Origin: Mesorhizobium amorphae
GTDB taxonomy: Bacteria > Pseudomonadota > Alphaproteobacteria > Rhizobiales > Rhizobiaceae
Direction: 5' to 3'
DNA: 64,000 nt
Assembly: GCA_003240775.1 (NCBI GenBank)
Contig: QFNI01000019.1
Location: forward strand, 1-64,000
A program made the translations under genes and the position numbers. A model generated the notes under the pieces. It worked only from the letters and a program-made list of their open reading frames with translations. It searched no databases and was not told where the DNA came from. Shown here piece by piece: positions 9,076-17,700 of the stretch (its first letter is position 1; each line of letters opens with the position of its first letter).

Positions 9076-11060
9076 TGGGAATGTTTCGCTCGCTCCTGAT
9101 CGCCAATCGCGGCGAGATCGCCTGCCGCATCGTCCGCACCGCGCGCCGCATGGGCCTTCGCACGATCGCGGTCGCCTCCGAGGCCGACCGCGACGCGCTG
9201 CATGCGCGGTTGGCGGACAAGACGGTGGTGATCGGCCCGAGCCCCGCCGCCGAGAGCTACCTGCGCATCGACCGCGTGCTCGACGCGGCGCGGCAGACGG
9301 GCGCGGACGCCATCCATCCCGGCTACGGCTTCCTGTCTGAGAACCCCGAACTCGCTGATGCGGCCGTGAGCGCGGGGCTCGTCTTCGTCGGGCCCCCGGC
9401 TTCCGCCATCCGTGCGATGGGGCTGAAGGATGCGGCCAAGCGGCTGATGGAGGAAGCCGGCGTGCCCGTGGTGCCGGGCTATCACGGCGAGCGGCAGGAA
9501 ACGGACTTCCTTCGCGACGAGGCCGAGCGCATCGGCTGGCCCGTGCTGATCAAGGCCCGCGCGGGCGGCGGCGGCAAGGGGATGCGGCGGGTGGCGGACC
9601 CGAGCGATTTCGCGGCCGCCCTCGAAGGCGCGCGCCGCGAAGCGAAGGCGGCTTTCGGCGACGGCGCGGTGCTGGTCGAGAAATATCTCGCATCCCCCCG
9701 TCACATCGAGATCCAGGTGTTCGGGGACGCGAAGGGCGAAGCCGTTCACCTCTTCGAGCGCGACTGCTCCTTGCAGCGTCGCCACCAGAAGGTGATTGAG
9801 GAGGCCCCCGCCCCCGGCATGACCGAGGAGATGCGCCATGCGATGGGCGAGGCGGCGGTGCGCGCGGCCAAGGCCGTCGGCTACCAGGGCGCAGGCACCG
9901 TGGAGTTCATCGCCGACGGCTCCGAAGGGCTGCGGCCCGACCGGTTCTTTTTCATGGAGATGAACACGCGGCTGCAGGTGGAGCATCCGGTGACCGAGGC
10001 GGTGACGGGCATCGACCTCGTGGAGTGGCAGTTGCGGGTGGCGGCCGGCGAGCCCCTGCCTCTGGCGCAGGAGGCGATCCGGCTGACGGGCCATGCCGTG
10101 GAAGCGCGCCTTTACGCGGAAGACCCCCAAAGCGGCTTCCTGCCCTCCACGGGGCGGCTCGCGCATCTCTCCTTTCCTGAGACCGTGCGCGTCGATGCAG
10201 GCGTGGAGGCAGGCGACCCTGTGACGCCGTTCTACGACCCGATGGTGGCGAAGCTGATCGCCCATGCGCCCGACCGGGACACGGCGCTGGACAGCCTCGC
10301 GCAGGCACTGCGGAGCACGGAGGTGGTGGGGCCTGCCACCAACCGCGAATTCCTGTTTCGCCTGCTGGACGATGGGGACTTCCGCGACGGCCGTTTCGAC
10401 ACGGGGCTGATCGAACGCAAGCTTTCCGATCTTTTGGCTCCGCCGGACAGCAGAGAGGCCGGAGCACTCGGCGCGCTCGCCATGCTCGGCGCGTTCGACG
10501 AACCCGCTTCGCCTGATCCGTGGGATCGCCTACGCGATTTCCGCCAGTTCGGCCCTGCCCGCCGCACGGTGCGGATGCGGCTTGCGGGCGAGGAGCAGGC
10601 GGTCGAGACGGCCTTCGACTCGGGAGTCTGGACGGTGGGCGATCGCACGATCCGCGTTCTCAAGCGTGGGAACAAACCGCGCGTGGAGATCGACGGTTGG
10701 GCAGTGCATCTCTCCGTGATCCGCACGGGCGCTTTGCTGACGCTTTTCGTCGGCGGCCGATCCTGGCAAGTCGAGACCTTGGGTCGAAAGGCGAGCGAGG
10801 CCGAGGGGGCAGGCGCGTCTTCGCTTCATGCTCCGATGCCAGGCACCGTGCGGGCGCTGTTCGTGACGGCGGGTCAGACCGTCGAAAAGGGCGAGCCGCT
10901 TTTGGTGCTGGAAGCCATGAAGATGGAGCACACGATCCCAGCCCCGCGCGCGGGCAGCGTGGCGGAAGTGCTGGTGGCTGCCGGCGAGCGCGTGGAAGCG
11001 CGTTCGCTTCTGCTCAGGCTGGCGGATGATGCGGCGGCGCTCGACAGAGGAGCAGACTAG
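9075..11060 (+). CDS. mccA: Methylcrotonyl-CoA carboxylase, biotin carboxylase/BCCP (alpha) subunit
   Basis: ATP-dependent carboxylation of its own biotin. Residues about 1-450 form the biotin carboxylase domain: N-terminal LLIANRGEIACRI, the ATP-grasp glycine loop KARAGGGGKGMR, and EMNTRLQVEHPVTE. A linker follows, then a C-terminal biotinyl domain with EAMKME, where Lys616 is the biotinylation site. 661 aa from the ATG that overlaps the mccB stop; a second ATG two codons on is equally possible. It requires biotin, and a biotin importer is encoded at 59.9-61.8 kb. Confidence 0.95.
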   Translation: MGMFRSLLIANRGEIACRIVRTARRMGLRTIAVASEADRDALHARLADKTVVIGPSPAAESYLRIDRVLDAARQTGADAIHPGYGFLSENPELADAAVSAGLVFVGPPASAIRAMGLKDAAKRLMEEAGVPVVPGYHGERQETDFLRDEAERIGWPVLIKARAGGGGKGMRRVADPSDFAAALEGARREAKAAFGDGAVLVEKYLASPRHIEIQVFGDAKGEAVHLFERDCSLQRRHQKVIEEAPAPGMTEEMRHAMGEAAVRAAKAVGYQGAGTVEFIADGSEGLRPDRFFFMEMNTRLQVEHPVTEAVTGIDLVEWQLRVAAGEPLPLAQEAIRLTGHAVEARLYAEDPQSGFLPSTGRLAHLSFPETVRVDAGVEAGDPVTPFYDPMVAKLIAHAPDRDTALDSLAQALRSTEVVGPATNREFLFRLLDDGDFRDGRFDTGLIERKLSDLLAPPDSREAGALGALAMLGAFDEPASPDPWDRLRDFRQFGPARRTVRMRLAGEEQAVETAFDSGVWTVGDRTIRVLKRGNKPRVEIDGWAVHLSVIRTGALLTLFVGGRSWQVETLGRKASEAEGAGASSLHAPMPGTVRALFVTAGQTVEKGEPLLVLEAMKMEHTIPAPRAGSVAEVLVAAGERVEARSLLLRLADDAAALDRGAD

Positions 11061-11094
11061 GCTAGAACACTCCCCTTCCATGGGAGGGAAGCCG

Positions 11095-12255
11095 ATGCCG
11101 CTCGAACTGACTGCCGAAGACATCCTGCCGGCCGATGGCGGCCTGCTCGTCGGCCGCGTCTGGCTGAACGAGGCCGGCGGCCCCTCCCCTATTCTGGTTC
11201 TCGGGCAAACGGTGCACGATCTCTCGCGCCTTTCGCCCACGGTCTCCGGCCTTTTCGAGCACGAGAATCTGGCCGCTGAACTGGTGGACGGCAGCTTCCC
11301 GGCGCTCGGGAACCTCGATGAGTTCCTCGACGGCGGCGACGGCACGGGCAGCAAGGGCCGCCTGCTCGCACCCTGCGACCTGCAGGCGGTGAAGGCCGCG
11401 GGCGTGACCTTTGCGGGCTCGATGGTCGAGCGGGTGATCGAGGAGCGCGCCAAAGGCGAACCCGAACGGGCCGAAGCCATCCGCGCGGAACTGGGCGACA
11501 TCGTGGGCGAAAGCCTGCGCGGCGTGGTGCCGGGCTCGGATGCGGCGCAAGCGGTGAAGCGCGTGCTTCAGGAGCGCGGGCTCTGGTCGCAATATCTGGA
11601 AGTGGGCATCGGGCCCGACGCCGAGGTCTTCACCAAGGCCCAGCCGATGTCGGCGCTCGGCTGTGGGGCGGAAGTGGGCGTGAACCCGATCTCGAGCTGG
11701 AACAACCCCGAGCCCGAAGTGGTGCTGGCGGTCAACAGCCGCGGCACGATCGTGGGTACCACGCTCGGCAACGACGTGAACCTGCGCGACGTGGAAGGCC
11801 GCTCGGCGCTTCTGCTCGGCAAGGCGAAAGACAACAACGGCGCCTGCGCGATCGGCCCGTTCATCCGCATCTTCGACAAAGGCTTCGCGCTCGCGGATGT
11901 GGAAGAGGCCGCGGTCAGCCTGTCTGTGCGGGGCGAGGACGGTTTCGTGCTCGAAGGCGAGAGCCTGATGAGCGCCATCTCACGCAAGCCTGCCGATCTC
12001 GCGGGGCAGACGCTGAATGCCAGCCACCAGTATCCCGACGGCTTCGTGCTGTTTCTGGGAACGATGTTCGCGCCCGTGAAGGACCGCCATGCGGCCGGTC
12101 AGGGCTTCACCCATGCGAGCGGAGACGTGGTGCGGATCGCCTCGCCCCGGCTGGGCGCGCTCGTGAACACCGTGCGGCGCTCGGACGAGATCGCACCCTG
12201 GACCTTCGGGACCAGGGCGCTGATGGAAAACCTGGCGAAACGCGGACTGCTCTGA
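11095..12255 (+). CDS. Fumarylacetoacetate hydrolase-family protein, possible 2-keto-3-deoxy sugar acid dehydratase
   Basis: A 386-aa FAH-fold enzyme. The metal-site patterns of the family are present: a glutamate pair in NPEPEVVL and the GNDVNLRD segment. Members of this length include dehydratases acting on 2-keto-3-deoxy-pentonates (the Caulobacter XylX type) as well as hydrolases, so a role in sugar-acid catabolism is plausible next to the sugar genes that follow. The start at 11095 follows an excellent GGGAGGG site; the ATG at 11080 overlaps that site and is unlikely. It lies 34 bases after mccA. Confidence 0.75.
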   Translation: MPLELTAEDILPADGGLLVGRVWLNEAGGPSPILVLGQTVHDLSRLSPTVSGLFEHENLAAELVDGSFPALGNLDEFLDGGDGTGSKGRLLAPCDLQAVKAAGVTFAGSMVERVIEERAKGEPERAEAIRAELGDIVGESLRGVVPGSDAAQAVKRVLQERGLWSQYLEVGIGPDAEVFTKAQPMSALGCGAEVGVNPISSWNNPEPEVVLAVNSRGTIVGTTLGNDVNLRDVEGRSALLLGKAKDNNGACAIGPFIRIFDKGFALADVEEAAVSLSVRGEDGFVLEGESLMSAISRKPADLAGQTLNASHQYPDGFVLFLGTMFAPVKDRHAAGQGFTHASGDVVRIASPRLGALVNTVRRSDEIAPWTFGTRALMENLAKRGLL

Positions 12256-12274
12256 GCCGCCCGCGTCTCAGGTC

Positions 12275-12850
12275 CTAGAATTCCATGTCGCCGCCGAAAT
12301 CGGCGCCGGCATCATCGAAGCCGCCCGCGTCGGGCTCGGCTGCAGCGTCGGCGGCGCCCGCGTCGGCTTCGGCCGCCTGTGCGTCGCCCGCGAACATGCC
12401 GCCGATGGCGTTGCCGAGCAGCACGCCGCCAGCGACACCCATTGCGGTCTGCGCAGCACCCGCGAGGAAGCCGCCACCGCGCCCGCCCTGCTGGACAGCG
12501 GCAGCGGGTCCACCTGCGGGCGCGTAGCCACCGGCTGCGCCGCGGCCGGTGCTCGGCACGGAACCGCGTCGCGCGCCGCCACCGCCGAAGATGGACGACA
12601 GGAGGCCGCCGCCGCCTTGCTGCTCCGCGGCACCTTGGGATTCAAGCTCTTGGATGCGCCGCTGCGCCTGCTCCAGCGCCTGCTCCTGCACCACGATGGT
12701 CTGAGCCATGTAGTAGGGTGCGCCGGGCTGGCGCCCGATCTGGTCGCGGATGAAGCGTTCGGCATCCGCATCGCGGGGAGCGGCGTTCGCCTCGACGCTC
12801 GCGAGCTTGCCGAAAAGCTGCTCGATCGCGGCCTGGTCGTTTCTGTCCAT
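12275..12850 (-). CDS. DUF2076 family protein
   Basis: A 191-aa protein recognisable by its N-terminus (MDRNDQAAIEQLF.. and a segment around FIRDQIGRQPGAPYYMAQT). A short coiled coil follows (QEQALEQAQRRIQELE, about residues 47-62). The rest is low-complexity Gly/Ala-rich sequence with an acidic tail. There is no clear signal peptide. DUF2076 has no established biochemical role; a sensor or periplasmic assignment in databases is tentative. AGAGG lies upstream of the chosen ATG. Confidence 0.8.
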   Translation of the reverse strand: MDRNDQAAIEQLFGKLASVEANAAPRDADAERFIRDQIGRQPGAPYYMAQTIVVQEQALEQAQRRIQELESQGAAEQQGGGGLLSSIFGGGGARRGSVPSTGRGAAGGYAPAGGPAAAVQQGGRGGGFLAGAAQTAMGVAGGVLLGNAIGGMFAGDAQAAEADAGAADAAAEPDAGGFDDAGADFGGDMEF

Positions 12851-12942
12851 CGGTCGTGGGTCCTCTCTTGGGGCCATAGTCGGCCTGGTGGCCTCACGCA
12901 GATGGGGATGCTGGCACAACTTCGCCAGTGTGCTTTGCCGGC

Positions 12943-13332
12943 TCAAATTTCTCCGTGCGAGGGCAGAAGCGCGAAGCTCGTGTAGAATTCGCCGTAGTCG
13001 CAGGTGATCTCCTCGCCCGCCGCGATGTCGCGCAACGCGATGCCGCCACCCTCAGCCGGAAAGCCGCCATTCGGATCGTCGGAATGGTTCATGAAGCGCC
13101 CGCTGTCCGCCTCGAGCACCAGAGTTTCCGGGTCATCGGGATTGGGATAGGCGTAGCGGTCGAGAAGCTCGCGCAGCACGGGCGTGGCCGCCTCGTAATC
13201 GGCCATCGGCACGAGGCGGTCGAATGCGGGATCGAGCGTCCAGATGACCGTTCCCGCCGCGATCGGCTCGGCTGCGAACACGCCCACGCCTTCGATGGCG
13301 CTGGCGCCGACATAGGTCCGCACGAGCATCAT
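12943..13332 (-). CDS. SET-domain protein (putative lysine methyltransferase)
   Basis: A compact 129-aa stand-alone SET domain. It has the N-terminal GVGVFA turn (residues 15-20), the SAM-pocket motif NHSDDPN (82-88) and the core CDYGEF (111-116). These are the hallmark SET motifs, with GEEITCDYGE matching the family's GEELTFDYG. Zinc-binding pre- and post-SET cysteines are absent, so it is a minimal enzyme. The substrate is unknown. Ten bases separate it from the downstream hydroxyacid dehydrogenase on the same strand, but a functional link is unclear. Confidence 0.85.
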   Translation of the reverse strand: MMLVRTYVGASAIEGVGVFAAEPIAAGTVIWTLDPAFDRLVPMADYEAATPVLRELLDRYAYPNPDDPETLVLEADSGRFMNHSDDPNGGFPAEGGGIALRDIAAGEEITCDYGEFYTSFALLPSHGEI

Positions 13333-13342
13333 GAGGAAACCT

Positions 13343-14374
13343 CTAGTTGCGGGACACGGGCTTGGATCGCATGCGCGAGACCGTTTCGCGCTCGGCGCGC
13401 TTGCAGCGGAGCGGCGGCAGGTCGAGGTTGACCAGCGCCATGTCTTCCAGAACCATGTCGCCCATGCGCTTGAAGGCGATGTCGAGCGCGCCCGCGCGGT
13501 GAGCCGAGCGCAAGAAGCCCGGCAACTGGCGCACGGGATGGTCGCGCGGCAGGGGTTCTTCGGGGAACACGTCGCTCGCCGCCATGATCTGCCCCGAACG
13601 CACGGCGTCCATCAGCGCGTCGAAATCCACCACGCCGGCGCGCGAAAGCAGGATGAAGCTCGCTCCCCTGCGCATCGTGGCGAGTTCCGCTGCACCCAGG
13701 AAACCCTGGTTCTCGGAGGTGACGGAGGCCACCACGAACACGAAGTCGCTTTCGGCCAGAACCGTTTCCAGGCTGGCCGGCTCGACGCCCTGATCGCGCA
13801 GCACGGAGCCCGGCAACCAGGGGTCGAAGACGCGGATGTTCGCACGGAAGCCGCCGAGCAGGCGGTTGAGAGCGCGGCCGAGATCGCCGAAACCCACGAT
13901 GCCGATGTCCGAACCCGAAAGCAGGCGCGCCCGCGCGTTGCCGTCGCCTCCCCACAATTCGCGGCCCTCGCGGAAATCGAGATCGGCGTCGATCACGCCG
14001 CGTGCGAGGTCGAGCGCGAAGGCGAGGCCGATCTCGGCCACGGGCTCGGCGAACACGGCACCGGTCGTCACCACATGGATGCCGCGCTCGAACAGCACCT
14101 CGTAGGGCATGTTGAGGATGAGGTTCGACTCCACGTTGAAGATGCAGCGCACCGAAGACAGCTTGTCGACGGCCGCGCGGTCGAGCGGCGGCTGGCCGAT
14201 GATGAAGCGCGCGCGGGAAAGGACCTCGTCGGGCAGGCCGGCCACTTCGTCGGCCGTGCATTCGAAGACCTCGTAGCGATCGTGCAGGTCCGCGCGAGCG
14301 GCATCGGTGAAGATGAGGTCGAGCGAGCGCGGCTCGGGCGCCGCGATCACCAGCGGCTTCGTACCATCACGCAT
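13343..14374 (-). CDS. NAD-dependent D-2-hydroxyacid dehydrogenase family protein
   Basis: A 343-aa oxidoreductase that should interconvert a 2-keto acid and a D-2-hydroxy acid, or act on a sugar acid. The Rossmann motif GFGDLG is at 161-166. The catalytic triad is intact: Arg245 (LSRAGVVD), Glu273 (DVFPEEPLP) and His292 (SAHRAG). The substrate is unknown. It is divergent from the epimerase-like gene at 14461, sharing an 86-base promoter region, and belongs by context to the sugar catabolic region. Confidence 0.88.
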   Translation of the reverse strand: MRDGTKPLVIAAPEPRSLDLIFTDAARADLHDRYEVFECTADEVAGLPDEVLSRARFIIGQPPLDRAAVDKLSSVRCIFNVESNLILNMPYEVLFERGIHVVTTGAVFAEPVAEIGLAFALDLARGVIDADLDFREGRELWGGDGNARARLLSGSDIGIVGFGDLGRALNRLLGGFRANIRVFDPWLPGSVLRDQGVEPASLETVLAESDFVFVVASVTSENQGFLGAAELATMRRGASFILLSRAGVVDFDALMDAVRSGQIMAASDVFPEEPLPRDHPVRQLPGFLRSAHRAGALDIAFKRMGDMVLEDMALVNLDLPPLRCKRAERETVSRMRSKPVSRN

Positions 14375-14460
14375 CCCGTCTTCTCCTCTTGGCTTGACGC
14401 GTCGTCTCTAAAGCGCGACCCCCGCGCCCTGGCAAGGGCCGACACGAAGGGAAACTGCGC

Positions 14461-15264
14461 ATGAGCCTGTTTGGAATCCACGCGCTGGCCGTGTCGCCCG
14501 ATGGAAGCTGGGCTGGCGTGGAGCGCGCGGTGGACCAGTTGACCGAAGCGGGCATCCGCGCGGTGGAGGTGCCGCTCGGGGCGCCCGGCCGCAACGGGGC
14601 GGTGCGGCTCGCAGATTTTGCCGCGCGCAACGCCTGGACGCTTCTGCCCTCGCTTACCCTGCCACCCGGCCTCGACATCCGCGAAGATCTCGATGAAGCG
14701 CTCGATTTCCTGGGAGGCGTGCTGCGCGACTGCGCGACCATGGGCGCGGGCACTCTCGGCGGGCAGATCGCGGGAACCGGCGTTGCGGCAGACCGCGAGA
14801 AGGGCTTGGACTCGCTTTCCCGCTTCTTCGAGCGCGCGGCGCGGCTTGCGCGCGCATCCGGCATCGAGTTGCGCGTGGAGCCTGCGACGCGGTGGGAAAC
14901 ACCTCTCATCACGTGCGCCGCCGATGCGGTGGCGCTGGTCGAGCGGGTCGGTGCGGAGAACCTCGTCATCGGGCTCGACAGCTTCGCGATGCAGAGCGAG
15001 GAGGCGAGCTTTGCCAAGGCCTTCGAGACGGCCGAGCCGTTCCTGCGCTTCGTTCGGCTGGGCGAGTCGCATCGCGGGTTGCCGGGCACGGGGATGATGC
15101 CGTGGAAGGCACTGTTCGAGCCGCTCGATGCCATGGGCTACAAGGGCCCGGCGGTGCTGCATGTGAAGCCGGCCCATGGCGTGGTGCGGCTGGAAGCGCT
15201 GCTGGAGGAAGGCCTGCCCGCGCTGCGCGAGGAGGCGAAGGCCGCGGGGTTCACGCTGGGTTGA
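14461..15264 (+). CDS. Sugar isomerase/epimerase-like TIM barrel with an altered metal site
   Basis: A 267-aa xylose-isomerase-like barrel of the sugar phosphate isomerase/epimerase family. Glu140 (RVEP) and Asp173 (GLDSF) match two metal ligands, and ESHRGLPGTG (202-211) is a family signature. The His normally two residues before GE of that signature is Arg199, the His after LDxF is Ala176, and the final ligand Glu looks replaced around His234. Metal-dependent epimerase activity is therefore doubtful; it may bind sugar differently or be a lyase or partner subunit. The gene converges with the DUF993 gene. Confidence 0.75.
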   Translation: MSLFGIHALAVSPDGSWAGVERAVDQLTEAGIRAVEVPLGAPGRNGAVRLADFAARNAWTLLPSLTLPPGLDIREDLDEALDFLGGVLRDCATMGAGTLGGQIAGTGVAADREKGLDSLSRFFERAARLARASGIELRVEPATRWETPLITCAADAVALVERVGAENLVIGLDSFAMQSEEASFAKAFETAEPFLRFVRLGESHRGLPGTGMMPWKALFEPLDAMGYKGPAVLHVKPAHGVVRLEALLEEGLPALREEAKAAGFTLG

Positions 15265-15281
15265 AGTCGCGGGGTGATTAA

Positions 15282-15317
15282 GTGCTTCGAGGCCCGCTTT
15301 GGCGGCCCCCGAAGCAC
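15282..15317. terminator. Hairpin between convergent genes
   Basis: Arms GTGCTTCG and CGAAGCAC, with further GC pairing inside (GGCC/GGCC), sit between the stops of two convergent genes. There is no T-run, so it is probably a bidirectional RNA-stabilising or termination hairpin. Confidence 0.5.
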
Positions 15318-15325
15318 GCACGCCA

Positions 15326-16486
15326 TCACACCCCGTAGGCTGCCATCCAGCTCTTCATGCGGCGGCAGGCAAGTTCGGGGTCGTCGAGCACGCCGGCCTG
15401 GTCGGCCAGGCGGAGGACTTCGGCATAGTGCAGGCCGCCGCGTGCGCTCTGCATGCCGGCCGGCATGGTGAAGTGGTCCTGGTGGCCGTTGAGCCAGGCG
15501 AGAAAGACGACGCCCGCCTTGTAGTATTGGGTCGGCGCCTCGAAGATCTTGCGCGACAAGGGCACGGTGGGCGCTATCAGCGCGCGGAACTCGTCCACCC
15601 GCCCCTCGGCCAGCTCGGCGAGCGCTGCGGAAGCCACGGGGGCCACGGCGTCGAAGATGCCGAGCAGCGCGTGGCTGTGGCGGGTGCCGTCGCCCTCGAT
15701 CAGGGGGGCGTAGTTGAAGTCGTCGCCCGTGAAGCAGAGCACGCCTTCGGGCAGGCGCTCGCGAAGGGCAAGCTCGTAGGCCTCGTCGAGCAGCGAGATC
15801 TTGATGCCTTCCACCTTGTCGCGGTTGGCCTCGATGATGGCGATCACGGTGTCGAGCGCGTCTTCGAAGCGGCTCGAACCCCAATAGCCAGCGAGCTGGC
15901 GGTCGAAGGCCTCGCCCAGCCAGTGCAGCACGACCTTGTCCTTGGTCTGGCCGAGAATGCGGGCATAAACCCGGCCGTAATCGTCGGGTGAGCGGGCGAC
16001 GCGTGCCAGGGCACGACTTGCCATCATGATAGAGCGACCGTCCTGGCTCTCGATGAAGCCCACCTGTTCCTCGTAGGCGGCGATCACATCGTCGAGGCTT
16101 TTCGCATCATGGGGCTGAAGCTGGTCGGTGCCTGCGCCGCAGGCGAGATCGGCGCCCTCCACGGTGCGCGCCTCGGCCAGGCTGCGGCGGATCAGTTCCT
16201 GCGCGCCGGTCCAGTCGAGGCCCATGCCGCGCTGGGAGGTGTCCATCGCTTCGGCGATGCGGAAGCCCAGGCCCCAGAGGTGGTGGCGGAAGCGCAGCGT
16301 GGCGTCCCAGTCGATGGCCGGGCTGTTCCAGGGATCAGCGTCGCGGAAGGGATCGGAGACCACATGCGCCGCGGCATAGGCCACGCGGTTGAAGGCGGGC
16401 GGGGCGGCGGGGCGCGGAGTCGGGCGTCCCGTCAGCGCATAGGGTCGGATCGCGCCGTCGTTTCCCGGCAGATCGAGTTGCAACAT
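15326..16486 (-). CDS. DUF993 family, dihydrodipicolinate-synthase-like aldolase of sugar catabolism
   Basis: A 386-aa protein of the DUF993 group, often described as dihydrodipicolinate-synthase-like. Lys229 in EGIKISLL sits where DHDPS-type class I aldolases have the Schiff-base lysine (GIKxxxG), so a lyase or aldolase reaction on a keto acid or keto sugar is likely; the substrate is unknown. The start follows a strong AAGGAGG. It is divergent from lacI across two palindromic operators and next to an epimerase-like barrel, so it probably acts in the same LacI-controlled pathway. Confidence 0.8.
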   Translation of the reverse strand: MLQLDLPGNDGAIRPYALTGRPTPRPAAPPAFNRVAYAAAHVVSDPFRDADPWNSPAIDWDATLRFRHHLWGLGFRIAEAMDTSQRGMGLDWTGAQELIRRSLAEARTVEGADLACGAGTDQLQPHDAKSLDDVIAAYEEQVGFIESQDGRSIMMASRALARVARSPDDYGRVYARILGQTKDKVVLHWLGEAFDRQLAGYWGSSRFEDALDTVIAIIEANRDKVEGIKISLLDEAYELALRERLPEGVLCFTGDDFNYAPLIEGDGTRHSHALLGIFDAVAPVASAALAELAEGRVDEFRALIAPTVPLSRKIFEAPTQYYKAGVVFLAWLNGHQDHFTMPAGMQSARGGLHYAEVLRLADQAGVLDDPELACRRMKSWMAAYGV

Positions 16487-16516
16487 GGTCGCGGCCTCCT
16501 TCCGCAATTCGCCATT

Positions 16517-16536
16517 AGTTTGGATCGTTCCAAACT
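16517..16536. promoter_or_regulatory. LacI-type operator proximal to the DUF993 gene
   Basis: Perfect 8-base arms AGTTTGGA and TCCAAACT around a 4-base centre, located 31 bases upstream of the DUF993 start. It shares the TTTGGA..TCCAAA core with the second palindrome about 85 bases away, so one regulator could bind both, possibly by looping. Confidence 0.8.
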
Positions 16537-16595
16537 GCAAGCACCTACAAACCTACATCGTATGCCTACCAACAGTCTCCAAATCTACATCCTGC

Positions 16596-16624
16596 TTGAC
16601 AAGTTTGGAACGTTCCAATTATCA
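16596..16624 (+). promoter_or_regulatory. Promoter of the lacI operon with an embedded operator
   Basis: A perfect -35 TTGACA (16596-16601) and a -10-like TTATCA (16619-16624) are 17 bases apart. The perfect palindrome TTGGAACGTTCCAA (16605-16618) fills the spacer exactly, so a bound LacI-family repressor would block RNA polymerase. The promoter points to the lacI-led operon. Confidence 0.75.
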
Positions 16625-16665
16625 CAGCCCCATCGCGCCCTGGGAGAGGCGCCGGGAGGGTGTTT

Positions 16666-17700
16666 GTGAACAAGGGCCGGACAACGGTGATCGACATCGC
16701 GCGCGCCGCCGGCGTGTCGAAGTCCACCGTTTCGCTCGTGCTCCAGAAGAGCCCGCTCGTGGGCCACGCCACCCGGGCCAAGGTGCAGACGGCGATCTCG
16801 GATCTGGGCTACGTCTACAACCGCTCCGCCGCCAACCTGCGCGGCAGCCGCTCGCCCATCGTGGGCATCGTGGTCAACGACCTCACCAACAGCTTCTTCG
16901 CGGAACTGGCCGTCGGCATGGACATGGTGGTGCAGTCCGCCGGCCTCGTGCAGTTCCTCGCCAACAGCGCCGAGAGCCTCGACCGCCAGCGCGAGGTGAT
17001 CGCCTCCATGCGCGAGCACGGCATTTCCGGCCTGATCCTGTCCCCTGCCCGCGGCACGACGCCCGCCGACCTCAAGCCGCTGACGGATGCCGGCATTCCC
17101 GTGGTGCTGACGGTGCGCGGGGTGCCCGGCGCGCGCGTGTCCTCCTTGATCTCCGACAACCGCGAAGGCATCCGCCTCGCCGTCGAGCACCTGGCAGCCC
17201 TCGGCCACCGCCGCATCGCGTTCCTGGGCGGCTTCCCCGACACCATCGTCGCGGCCGAACGGCGCGAAGGGTTCCAGGCTGGGCTCGAAGGGGCAGGCTT
17301 GGCCTGGGACGATGAGCTCGTGATCCATTCCGCGCCTTCGCGCGTCGGCGGCGTCGAGGCGGCGAACCGCGCGCTTGCGCTTCGTCCCAGGCCGACGGCC
17401 GCGGTCTGCTTCAACGACGCGGTGGCCTTCGGCGCGTGTGACGCGCTGCGCGCCGCGCGCCGCGAGCCGGGGCGGGACTTCGCGGTGATCGGCTTCGACG
17501 ACGTGATCGAGGCGCGCACGGCCGTGCCCGCCCTCACCACGATCGCGGTGGACCCGCAGGGCATGGGGCGCCGCGCCGCCCAGATGCTGCTCCGACAGAT
17601 CAACGCAGGCGATCTCGCGCCCGAGGCCATCACGGGTGCTGTGCGCCTCGTGGTGCGCGAAAGCTCCGGCGCCAAGCTGAAAGAACAGGTGGAAGCATGA
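16666..17700 (+). CDS. LacI-family transcriptional regulator
   Basis: A 344-aa repressor. The N-terminal helix-turn-helix (VIDIARAAGVSKSTVSLVL, about residues 8-26) and hinge are followed by a periplasmic-binding-protein-like sugar domain. The GTG at 16666 is preferred because GGGAGG ends six bases before it; the GTG at 16660 abuts that site. The first gene of a long same-strand run, it overlaps the oxidoreductase gene (ATGA). The two palindromes upstream are its probable operators, giving control of both the divergent DUF993 gene and its own operon by a sugar-derived inducer. Confidence 0.9.
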   Translation: MNKGRTTVIDIARAAGVSKSTVSLVLQKSPLVGHATRAKVQTAISDLGYVYNRSAANLRGSRSPIVGIVVNDLTNSFFAELAVGMDMVVQSAGLVQFLANSAESLDRQREVIASMREHGISGLILSPARGTTPADLKPLTDAGIPVVLTVRGVPGARVSSLISDNREGIRLAVEHLAALGHRRIAFLGGFPDTIVAAERREGFQAGLEGAGLAWDDELVIHSAPSRVGGVEAANRALALRPRPTAAVCFNDAVAFGACDALRAARREPGRDFAVIGFDDVIEARTAVPALTTIAVDPQGMGRRAAQMLLRQINAGDLAPEAITGAVRLVVRESSGAKLKEQVEA

